NCBI GenBank assembly: GCA_031255695.1
Contig: JAIRSA010000096.1
Location: forward strand, 1 to 12,080
Reading direction: 5' to 3'
Length of the DNA: 12,080 nucleotides
Source of the DNA: Eubacteriales Family XIII. Incertae Sedis bacterium
GTDB taxonomy: Bacteria; Bacillota; Clostridia; Peptostreptococcales; Anaerovoracaceae
A program made the translations under genes and the position numbers. Shown here in pieces: positions 1-8,200 of the stretch (its first letter is position 1; each line of letters starts with the position of its first letter). Under the pieces are notes generated by a model that was not told the origin of the DNA, searched no databases, and saw only the letters and a program-made list of their open reading frames with translations.

Positions 1-166
1 CAGCCATTCGCCTGGTAAAGGAACCTAAAAGGGTAATATACCGCGCTGAACAGCAGAAACTACAAAAATTCCGGATCGTGCCTCAAGCGTTCCTTCAGGC
101 CCATACGTGCCCCCTTTCCATTCAAAGCTCCCGCCTGCGCCCTTGGTCCCACAGGCTGCAAGGCGA

Positions 167-256
167 CTACATGCCCGCCCCGCGCAAAATTTCCGCCTTG
201 TTCGCAAGCGCCGCATATCCAAGTTCAAAATATAGCTCTTTTGTATTATTATACCC
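167..256 (-). pseudogene. Out-of-frame continuation of the small secreted ORF
   Basis: Reading the minus strand one base out of frame from the 249-458 ORF gives GYNNTKELYFELGYAALANK and then AEILRGAGM before a TAG at 167-169. The stretch has sensible residue composition and lacks the Arg/Cys/Ser-rich look of the chance frames. The simplest view is that the two pieces were once one reading frame of about 98 residues, now split by a +1 shift around 257. A second open stretch in the third frame (228 down to 25, ending GTLEARSGIFVV and so on) could be a further piece after another shift. This is inferred from frame continuity only. It could also be chance in a short region, or a sequencing error. 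Confidence 0.3.
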
Positions 257-458
257 TTAACTCCGCTATATTCCCCACAGTTTTTCCAGTAAATCCCCTT
301 TGGAATATCAAATCTGTATTGATCGATCCTATCACCGCAAAATCTGGTGTTACTCCACCGACATTATTGTCAGATATCGTGCCCGCATAAGAAGCGGCGC
401 CCGAAAGGGCGACAAGCATTGCGGCAAGTAGCAGTGGGCAGAACTTTTTCATGATCAT
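249..458 (-). CDS. Small secreted hypothetical protein (69 aa), probably truncated by a frameshift
   Basis: I do not recognise this protein. The N-terminus (MIMKKF, then a Leu/Ala-rich core and an ASYAG cleavage-like site near residue 25) is a classic signal peptide, so the product should be exported. The start is supported by an AGGAGG ribosome site (465-470) with a 6-base spacer; ATG at 452 is an in-frame alternative but lies further from it. The mature part would be only about 44 residues, with no known motif. The ORF stops at TAA 249-251, yet the +1 frame continues with a protein-like stretch to 167, which suggests a single-base insertion near 257. It lies downstream of the sigma/anti-sigma operon on the same strand, 185 bp away, so co-transcription is possible but not shown. 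The signal peptide is seen directly; function is unknown. Confidence 0.5.
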   Translation of the reverse strand: MIMKKFCPLLLAAMLVALSGAASYAGTISDNNVGGVTPDFAVIGSINTDLIFQRGFTGKTVGNIAELRV

Positions 459-643
459 GATGGCCCTCCTATCATTTTACACAAGCGAAAAACTCCTTAC
501 TCTATATAGAACCCGAGCAAGGAGCATTTTATATCACTTTTATTTGAATTTTTTTAAACATTTTAAAATCTTGGGGGATTTTATTGCTTGCCTCGTGCTG
601 AGAGGCCTCTGCGCCAACGCTTCACGCGCATATTCAGTGCGCT

Positions 644-1372
644 TCACATGCGCGGTTTCATGCTCTCCACGATTTTGACCAATGTGTCAAGCGTTTCCGT
701 GTCGGCAAACGCAAGGACGGAGTGCCCCCCGTGCGGCCAACTCAGATATATCCCGTCATCTGTCTCGCTCCAGAAGGCCGTCTCGCCGTGCACAGCGGTT
801 TCCCCATATGTGCCGTCATTGTCCAGCATAGTTTTGCTGCGATCCGCAAAATGTTCTTCAATACGGATCTGGTTCTCCCTGCTGTCCACAAATATCATGA
901 TGGTGGAAGTCGTATACGTTTCATGCAGCGAAAGCTCATAGCCCTCCGGGATGTACTCCGGGAACCAGCTGTTTCCCATCTCTTCGGCAATGTCGGCATC
1001 TGCGCCCCTGTCGATCGCCGTGATTTCGTTGTATGTCGCGGTTTCCGTGAACAGCAGGGTATATGCTTTCTTCATCAGCGCTTCCACGTTGATGTCGAAC
1101 ATGGCGGACGCCGCAAAGATGGCAAGCGCGAGCGCGGCGGCGCCGGCGGCGGCGCGCCGCCACCTTTTCTTCCTCCCCTCCCGCCTCACGTGCGCGTATG
1201 CGGCCTCGAAGGCGCGCTCTGCGTAGTCCGGAAGCTCTTCGCCGCCATCTTCCGCCATCGCCATAATCCGCGCGTTTTCCTCTGCCTCTTCCTCATACAG
1301 CATGGCCGCCGCTAGCTTCAGCTTCGCGCCGCACATTTCGCGGGCGGCGCCCCCTTTGTCCTCAGTCTTCAT
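644..1372 (-). CDS. Single-pass membrane protein with DUF4367 domain, putative anti-sigma factor
   Basis: The protein is 242 aa. Residues 1-73 are charged and presumably cytoplasmic. A basic patch (REGRKKRWRR, 64-73) precedes one membrane helix at about 74-92 (Ala/Leu-rich), and residues 93-242 are predicted outside the cell. The outer part contains FPEYIPEGYEL (137-147) and ends in an Ile/Leu-rich helix, both typical of DUF4367 domains, which usually sit C-terminal to a membrane helix in proteins next to ECF sigma genes. The start codon overlaps the end of the sigma gene by 11 bp, with a weak GGGTGA site upstream, which suggests translational coupling and roughly matched amounts. The likely role is to hold the sigma factor at the membrane until an external signal acts. 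No zinc-binding HxxxCxxC anti-sigma motif is visible, so binding would have to use another fold. Domain assignment is fairly sure; the anti-sigma role is inference from position. Confidence 0.8.
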   Translation of the reverse strand: MKTEDKGGAAREMCGAKLKLAAAMLYEEEAEENARIMAMAEDGGEELPDYAERAFEAAYAHVRREGRKKRWRRAAAGAAALALAIFAASAMFDINVEALMKKAYTLLFTETATYNEITAIDRGADADIAEEMGNSWFPEYIPEGYELSLHETYTTSTIMIFVDSRENQIRIEEHFADRSKTMLDNDGTYGETAVHGETAFWSETDDGIYLSWPHGGHSVLAFADTETLDTLVKIVESMKPRM

Positions 1373-1901
1373 CTTTTTTCACCCAGCGCTTCAGCACTTC
1401 CGACTTTGCCAGTTTCTTCGATATGCGGGACAGCCTCATCCCGACGTATTCCGCTCCAAGCCCAAACAGATCCGCGATCTCCTTGTTTTTCATGCCATCC
1501 AGATTCTTCATCGTGAAGATATGCCTATCCGTTTCCTTCATGCCGTCAAGCGCGGCTTTCAGTTCCTCCATGCCTTCCTTGGCTATGACCGCGGCCTCTA
1601 CCGACGCGGAGATGTCCTCTAATTCATTAAACCCTCCATCTATCGATTCCATATCGCTATTTGCCGGATTATTTTTGCCAAGCAAACGATAACACTCGTT
1701 CGCCACGATCCTCCCGATGTACGCCTGTGCGCGCGCCTCGGAGTCCATGTCGATTTTGTCCATATTGTTGTAGATGCGTATCCAGGCCTCCTGCAGGGTA
1801 TCCTCTATATCCTGCGGCTGCTTCAATATCCGGCAGGCCTTGTGATACGCGAATTTGGCATATTTTTCGTATAGCTCCTTGAACTTATTGTCTTTTTTCA
1901 T
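1362..1901 (-). CDS. ECF-type RNA polymerase sigma factor (sigma-70 family)
   Basis: At 179 aa it has the normal ECF length. Region 2 spans about residues 8-75: FKELYEKYAKFAYHKACRIL, then DIEDTLQEAWIRIYNNM (31-47), which matches the conserved region 2.2 D-x-E-D-x-x-Q-E-x-W core used to bind core polymerase. A variable acidic linker covers 78-108. Region 4 spans about 112-165 and ends in a helix-turn-helix, NKEIADLFGLGAEYVGMRLSR (139-159), which recognises the -35 element. The start codon lies 16 bp from a leader hairpin, and its ribosome site is weak (GTGGA). A TTGACA-N17-TAATAT promoter at 2020-2048 suggests basal expression by the housekeeping sigma. The downstream membrane protein overlaps it by 11 bp and is its likely partner. 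The target genes are unknown; nothing proves it controls the neighbouring glycosidase. Confidence 0.92.
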   Translation of the reverse strand: MKKDNKFKELYEKYAKFAYHKACRILKQPQDIEDTLQEAWIRIYNNMDKIDMDSEARAQAYIGRIVANECYRLLGKNNPANSDMESIDGGFNELEDISASVEAAVIAKEGMEELKAALDGMKETDRHIFTMKNLDGMKNKEIADLFGLGAEYVGMRLSRISKKLAKSEVLKRWVKKDED

Positions 1902-1917
1902 TCATTTCCACGATTCG

Positions 1918-1937
1918 GTTTTGGCCCCGCCCAAAAC
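1918..1937 (-). promoter_or_regulatory. Perfect hairpin in the sigma-factor leader, next to the start codon
   Basis: GTTTTGG (1918-1924) and CCAAAAC (1931-1937) form a perfect 7-bp stem with a 6-base loop. It ends 16 bases upstream of the sigma factor start codon, just ahead of the weak ribosome site. Such a stem could influence ribosome access or mRNA stability. It is not followed by a U-tract, so it is not a classic terminator. Confidence 0.45.
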
Positions 1938-1977
1938 TGGGATGGCGAAACGCATATGTGCGAAAGGGTGGGCTGAC

Positions 1978-1997
1978 GCCGCGCAAATAGGCGCGGC
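1978..1997 (-). promoter_or_regulatory. Perfect GC-rich hairpin in the early sigma-factor leader
   Basis: GCCGCGC (1978-1984) and GCGCGGC (1991-1997) form a perfect 7-bp GC-only stem around the loop AAATAG. It lies about 15-35 nt after the predicted transcription start. It could stabilise the 5' end of the mRNA or act as a DNA operator. A smaller inverted repeat, CGCATATGTGCG (1951-1962), lies between the two hairpins. Confidence 0.45.
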
Positions 1998-2019
1998 AAA
2001 TGGGTTACGCGTGTGTTTA

Positions 2020-2048
2020 ATATTATCACGCTGCCCCTTTAGTGTCAA
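2020..2048 (-). promoter_or_regulatory. Sigma-70-type promoter of the ECF sigma operon
   Basis: On the minus strand a perfect -35 box TTGACA (2043-2048) and a -10 box TAATAT (2020-2025) are separated by exactly 17 bp. Transcription should start near 2012, giving a leader of about 110 nt before the sigma factor ATG at 1901. The box quality suggests a housekeeping promoter, possibly with additional control from the CAGCCATTATAT motif just upstream at 2059-2070. Confidence 0.75.
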
Positions 2049-2151
2049 CATTTTTGTAATATAATGGCTGTATTTCAAAATACTAGGTTTGTGGCGCTGG
2101 CGGAAGCCCCGCTTCGGCCGGGGCCGCAGATGGCGGCGGCTGATATTATAA

Positions 2152-2177
2152 GGGCGGGCGGCCGAAGCCGCCCGCCC
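2152..2177 (-). terminator. Terminator hairpin of the giant glycosidase gene
   Basis: GGGCGGGCGGC (2152-2162) and GCCGCCCGCCC (2167-2177) pair perfectly over 11 bp. In the minus-strand RNA the loop reads UUCG closed by a C-G pair, the classic extra-stable tetraloop. The stem is followed by TTATAATAT rather than a pure U-run, so it may be a moderately efficient terminator or a 3' stabiliser. It lies 60 bp past the glycosidase stop codon and well upstream of the sigma promoter, insulating the two units. Confidence 0.65.
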
Positions 2178-2197
2178 CTATTTAGGGATTTGCCATG

Positions 2198-2236
2198 TTT
2201 CCCTTATGACCTTTCCCTTATGGCCTTTTTATGGCC
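2198..2236 (-). repeat. Three short tandem repeats directly after the glycosidase stop
   Basis: Written on the plus strand, TTTCCCTTATGACC (2198-2211), TTTCCCTTATGGCC (2212-2225) and a shortened TTTTTATGGCC (2226-2236) follow one another without gaps and abut the stop codon at 2237-2239. The first two differ at one base. They lie in the 3' untranslated region of the minus-strand transcript. Their origin is probably slippage; no function is evident. Confidence 0.7.
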
Positions 2237-5200
2237 TTAGTACGTCACGTTCACCATCACGGACGCTGTCAGGCCGCTGCCGTCCAGCATCCGCACTGTC
2301 ACCACGGCCGTCCCAGGCTTGAAGCCGGTGACGACGCCAGTGGCGGGATCCACCCTCGCGACAGAGTTGTTGCTCGACGCGAACTCATAGTATTCCCCAT
2401 CCGTATCCAGGGTAAGCGCCAGCGTAGGCCTGCTGAGCTTTATGGATGCGCGGGCGGGGCTGAGCTTGAGCTTTGTGGCCATTGCCTCTGTGCCGCCGTA
2501 TGTGAACTTCGCGTTGAGGCCTGCGATCGGCGCGTTGGGGCTCGCGGCATTCGCCGAATTGGTGCGGATGGTCACTGTGAAGACGGTATCGTCGCTGACC
2601 GTCCAGCGGTCCGGCCCCAAATAATCTTCCGGCTCGATCCGTTCCCTGAGCGCATTGTCGGGGTTGCCATCGTCATAGTACTGCAAATCCCTGAGTTTCA
2701 GCGTCAGCGTCACGGTCTCGCTCTCGCCGGGCTGCAGCAGCTTGGTCTTTGTGAAGGCTTTCAGCTCCTTGGCGGGGCGGCCTTCTTCCTTATAGCTGTC
2801 TGCGCCGAGATAGAGCTGCACCACTTCCTTGCCTGCCATTCCGCCCACGTTCGTGACCTTCACGCTGGCAGTTATAGTGTCATCCGGGTTGCTCTTGTCG
2901 AAATGCCTCTTGTCCAGCTTGAACTCGCCGTAGGCGAATTTCGTGTAGCTCAGCCCGTACCCAAATGGGTAGGCGACCCTGTCCTGCGTGCCGAAGGTGT
3001 CGAAGTAGCGGTATCCCACATATACGCCCTCGTCGTAGTAGACCGGGTTCGTGCCCCATGTCTGCCCGACGTGCTCATCTGCGGCCATCGCTATGGACGA
3101 GCTGTCCGAATACGTGAGCGGGAATGTCTGGGTCAGCTTGCCTGACGGGTTCACGGCGCCCTTCAGTGCGTCGGCTATGGAGTTGGCCCCTTCGGTGCCA
3201 GGCATCCAGACTTCGAGTATGGCGTCGGCCTTCTCCCTGAACTCTGTCGTGTTCACGGCGGCGCCGGCGTTTATCAGCGCTATCATCTTCTTGCCTGCCT
3301 TATGGAAGGCGTCGGCGTAGGCGCCGAACACGATCTTCTCCCTCTCTGTGAGGTCGAAGTATTCGGGGGTCAGGTCCGCGCCCTCGCCCGTCACGCGCGT
3401 CAGCACGAATATGCCCGCGTCGGCGGACGCTGCGGCACTGCGCGCCGCTGTCTCCGCCAATGCCTGCGCGGTCCCTGCGCTTATGGCCGAGTTCGTGGCA
3501 ATGTCCCCGTCGATCTTCCAGTCGATGACGTCAAAGCCTGCTGCGGCGAGGCCTTCCCTCAACGTCGGGGCATACTTGAGCCCTTCGTTGAATTTGACCT
3601 GCGCGCTGCCCCTGCCCTGTGTGACGAAGTCGCCGAGCGACGCCGTGTTCCCGTACCAGCCGAGTTCCCTCAGCTCGTCCCAGGCGAACTGGCTCGTCAC
3701 GAGCGCGATTTTCTCGTTGCCCGCCATCGGGAGCGCGGCGCCCTCGTTCTTCAGGAGCACCATGCCCTCGTCCGACACGTTCTTCGCCACGGGCTTAGAC
3801 GCGTTGTACACATTCGAAGTCCCGAAATCCACCGAACGCTGGTTGACGTCCGCCTGGCTGAGCTCGCTGTAGGTCCCGTCAGGCAGGAGCTCGCCGTATG
3901 TGCCCTTGAAGGCATTTGTCTTGACTACAACGCCAAGGATGTTCTTCACGCTGCGGTTCACGAGGCCGATCCTGCGCGCCCTCTCGTCTGCGGATATGCC
4001 AGGATCGTCGATCCAGCTCCAGACGGCCGCCGTGTTCCTGCTCGACTCGCCCAGATCCATCTGCGCCTCAAGATCGGCAGGCGGATCGTAGTCGCCGCCC
4101 CAGTCGGACATGACGAAGCCGTCAAAGCCCCATTCGTCGCGCAGCAATGTGGTCATCAGCCACTTGTGCGCCGAAGCGTTTATGCCGTTCACGGCATTGT
4201 ATGCCGCCATATACGACCAAGGCTTGACCTCGGCCGCCATCTCGAAGCCGCGCAGGTAGATCTCGCGGAGGGCACGCTCCGAAACCACTACGTTGCCTTG
4301 GCCGCGGAAGTTCTCCTGGTCATTGGCGGCATAGTGTTTCATGGAGACGCCCACGCCGTTGTCCTGCAAGGCCTTGATGTATGCTGTCGCTATCGCGCCT
4401 GTGATGAGCGGGTCTTCCGAGTAGTATTCGAAGTCGCGGCCGCCCAGCGGGTTACGCTGTGTGTTCAGCCCAGGCGAAAGCATTATGTCTACTGCGTAGT
4501 GCTCGGCTTCTGCCGCCACCCTCTCGCCGAGGGCGGAGGTAAGCGCGGTGTTCCATGTCGAGGCGACGCCTGTAGGCGACATCCAGACGGTGGCGTTCTT
4601 CCTCATGCGGACGCCGGAGGGGCCGTCTGCCAGCACCAGCGCCGGTATGCCCAGGTGCGGTATGCCGTAGGTGCCGCCCGCCGGGCCGTTGTTGACGAGG
4701 ACGGTCGGGTCGCCGCCGATCCCGCTGGTCAGGTTTATCCTCTGCTCGAGCGACATCTCCGCAATGACCTCGTCTATGTTGTCGGCGCGGAGCTTGACCA
4801 AGCTGCCGTTCGGCACATAGAAGAAGGTGCTGGGATCGCTGTAGAACTCAGGCGCATCGGCCGGGAAGGCCGTTATCGCCTTTATGATGAAGGCCTGCCC
4901 TGCCGTCACGCCGGCCACGGGTATCGGGCCTGCGTACTCAGTGCCGGGCTCAGGGAGCCCGCTGGCATCTGCCGTGCCAGTGGCGGGATCATAGGGGCCT
5001 GCCCCCGCCGAGTAGAGCACCTTCCCGCCTGCAACCTGGGACAGCGCTATGCCGCCCGCAAGATCCGCCGGCAGATACATGCCGCTGCTCTTCTGCGCCA
5101 CCGGCGCGTCTGGCTTGACCGTCACGCTGCCGACAGCGGATTTCTCGCTGCCCAGCGTGACCATGACCTTCACGACGGACGGGCCCGGCGGGACCACTGT

Positions 5201-8200
5201 CGCGAACACGCCGAATCCAGGAAATGCCATAAGCATGACCTCTGCGCTTGATTCTGTCGGGTCTGTGCCGTCCACCGTGTAGTAGGCCTTCACAGTCCCG
5301 GCCATAACGTTCGCTTCGTTGATCCATGGATGCTGGACCGATACCTGCGGCCCGAACCAGCCCATGCTGTATTCCAGCGCCGGCGCCTCGGCCGTGTCAG
5401 GCGGCTGCGCCCCGCCGGTGAAGTCGAGGGTTTCGTAGGTGACCGTCATCGGCACGGGCTCTTCCGAATCCCCGCCGGCTATGGCATTGTTGGTGCCGTG
5501 CGCGTCCAGCACGAATTTCGGATCTAGATAGGCGGCGTCCGCAGAGCCCACGTTGGACCACATAGTCCCGTTTGTGGAATACGCGAACGAATATGTGCCG
5601 CCTGAGTTTATTACCCTTATATACACTTCGCTTGGCAGCGGCCCCCATACGAAGGCGCTGCCTGCCTGTGCCTCTTCGCCGGCCATCTTCTTGTACAGCA
5701 CGAAGTTGCCAAACGAAAGCGGCTGCGGCACCCCGAACTCATCGGGCCACCAGAATGTGACGTTCTCCATGGCCAGGCGCAGCGAATTCTGGCGGTCGCC
5801 TTCGACCCCCAGGAGGTTCTGCGTGGCATTCGCCGGCAGCGCAGCCGCCAGCTTTATATGCGCGATCGACTCCCAGTCGCCCGCCGCGGGCTGCTTGTAG
5901 ACGTTGAGGGATGTGTCGCTGGACTTTATATGCAGGCCTGTGTCATCGTGGATTATGCTGCCCGGCACTGGATCCCATACTGTCCACTGCGGCCACAATG
6001 CGAGGGCGCCCTCCTTGAAGTCAGCCGAGACCGGCGGCCTGCTGAAGCCTATCATGTAGGTCACGGCCTTTCCGCCCGGATCCGTGTCTTGCGCCACTAC
6101 CTGCGCTATGCCAGGGATGCCGGACGCCTGGGTCACTGTGTACGTTATCTCTGACAGCGGCGCCGCCTGCGGCACAACGCTGACTGTAGGCGTAGTGTCC
6201 GTGCCATAGGGTATAGCCACGGAGTAGTCGGTTACACCCTTCGAATAGTCCGCCATCGGCGTGCCGTTCAGCAGGATGTTGTCAGGGGTGGGATCCGACT
6301 TCACGTAGACCACGAAGTCGCCCTTCACTGTCGTGCCTTTATATGTGACTGTGGCCTCGACCGTCTCCACGCCATAGGCATTGGCTACGAGCTTGCCGCC
6401 GGAATAGTCTATGGCTCTGTCGCCCGACTTGTGCGCGTAGCTCACCGCCATGCCTTCAGGCAGCGGTATGTCCGTTATGGACGGGGCCTGGGTGATGGGC
6501 GGCACATTGTCCTTTATGGTGCGCCCATAGATGGTCTCGTCGTTCATGGCTACCGCGATATGCGGGATTATCTCCGCGCCCCTGTCGAACAGCAGGCGCT
6601 CGGCGATCATAGCCGCGTCGTCGCCGCCCTGGTTGGGCTTGAATGTGACCACTTCAGGCTTCTGGGTAATGGTGCCGTCCGATACCGTGAACGCAAGCGC
6701 GTTCTGTCCGGCCACTGCCTTTGAGGCATCCAGGCTCGAACCGGCGATCTCTATCAGATAGGCGCCCCTGTCCACTGCGTACTTGCCCGAAGCGGCGTCG
6801 AAATACGCGATGTCCGCTATGGGCAGTTCGAAGGTGACTGTCCTTTCGGCGCCGGCGCCGACTGCGACCTTATCGAAGCCGAGCAGCCTCCTGAACGGCC
6901 TCTTGTCCGCAGGGGCCGCATCCGGCTGGGACACGTAAAGCTGCACGACTTCCTGGCCCGCGACGGCCGAGCTGTTCTCAAGCGTCACGCTGACCTTTAT
7001 CGTGCCGTCTGCGGTGTAGGCGCCGCCCTCGCCGTTCCCGGACGAGATCTCGCTTATCCCTTTGTAGCTGAAGTCCGAATAGCTGAGCCCATACCCGAAT
7101 GGGTACTTCACCCCGCCTTCCTTGTAGGCATCCTTATAGTACATATATGTACGCCCCGGATGCGATGCGTCTTCATTGTACATGATGTAGTCGACTGTGG
7201 GGGGCAGATCGCTGGTGCCTTCCGCGACGCTGCCGGTGCCGTCTACGTTGTTGTGCCAGAGCGCCGTCGTCTTGCCGGACGGGTTCTTGGCGCCGGTAAG
7301 CACGTTAGCGAAGCCGACGCCTTTCTGGATGCCGGCGAAGCCCGACCAGAGTATCGCGTCGACATAGGGCTCGAAGTCGCTGATGTTGCTAGGCCCGAAT
7401 GTCTCCATGATCACTATGGTCTTCTTGCCCAGCTCTTTCCTGGCGGCCCCGATCTGCTTGGCGAGCTGCGTCTGGCCGCCTGTGAAATTAAGGTTCAGGC
7501 GATCCTGCTCCTCGTTCGAGTCGGCCTGCTCGTTCCCAAGCACGACTATGGCCACGTCCGCGTCCACGGCGGCCGCCACGGCCTCAGGGTCGATCGTGTT
7601 CTTGCCGGCCAGGTTGCCTGCCTCTTCTGTGAAGCCATCGAAATATTCTATGTTTTCGGCGGGGAGGTAGCCTGCATAGGCGTCCCTGATGCCGCGCTCT
7701 ATGACCACGAAGTTGGCGGTATCTGCCGAAGTCAGATTCTGTGTGCTTGAATAGCCGCCCAGGTAGGTGCCTTTGCCCCAGGGCCCCACTATGGCCATCG
7801 TAGCCGTGGGCGCCAGCGGCGCAGAGCCTGAAATGGCAGCTTTTGTCACAGGCAGCGCCGAGCCGCTGTTCTTGAGCATGACCACGGCGTTCTCCGCCAC
7901 TTCGGCGGCCAGCGCGACGCGTTCCGGCGTCTGGCGCCCTATGCCCTTGGAAGCCGCTTCGTTCTCGACCCTTGCCTTGGCCTCGGCGATGTACGCTATC
8001 TCGCCGTCGAACTCGCCCAGGCGCATGCGCGTGGTCATCAGCCTATGGAGCGACACGTCGACTTGGTTCTCCGTGAAGCGCCCCTTGTCGTTCATAGGGC
8101 TCTCGGCAAGCATGGCTTTCATGTTGCTGGCATAGGAGCCGTTGCCGGTCGTGAACCCGTTGTTGCACTCAAGGTCCTCGCCATGGGCAAGCGCCATCGC

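Larger units (their letters stand above)
1902..2236. other. 335-bp intergenic region between the glycosidase and sigma genes
   Basis: This gap holds, from the glycosidase side: three tandem short repeats, a strong UUCG-capped terminator hairpin (2152-2177), a second GC hairpin GCCCCG/CGGGGC (2106-2111 and 2119-2124), an AT-rich motif ATATAATGGCTG (2059-2070), the sigma operon promoter and its structured leader. I see no coding sequence. The plus strand has a TATAAT at 2060-2065 but no plus-strand gene follows it. Confidence 0.7.

Noticed and set aside
565..610. Inverted repeats AAAATC/GATTTT (565-582) and AGAGGCCTCT (601-610) as a terminator after the anti-sigma gene
   Set aside because: The first is AT-only and weak, the second has no loop, and neither is followed by a clear U-tract on the minus strand.
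722..1315. A 197-codon plus-strand frame opposite the DUF4367 gene
   Set aside because: It has no ribosome site and no domain similarity, and the opposite strand has a well-supported membrane protein gene.
2231..3145. A 304-codon open frame on the plus strand
   Set aside because: It is again antisense to the glycosidase 3' end, begins in the tandem repeats without a ribosome site and has an implausible His/Arg/Val-rich composition.
3302..5251. A 649-codon open frame on the plus strand opposite the glycosidase gene
   Set aside because: It is antisense to a gene with clear catalytic motifs in both modules. Its translation is rich in Arg, His, Val and Cys with no recognisable domain, as expected for a shadow frame in GC-rich DNA.
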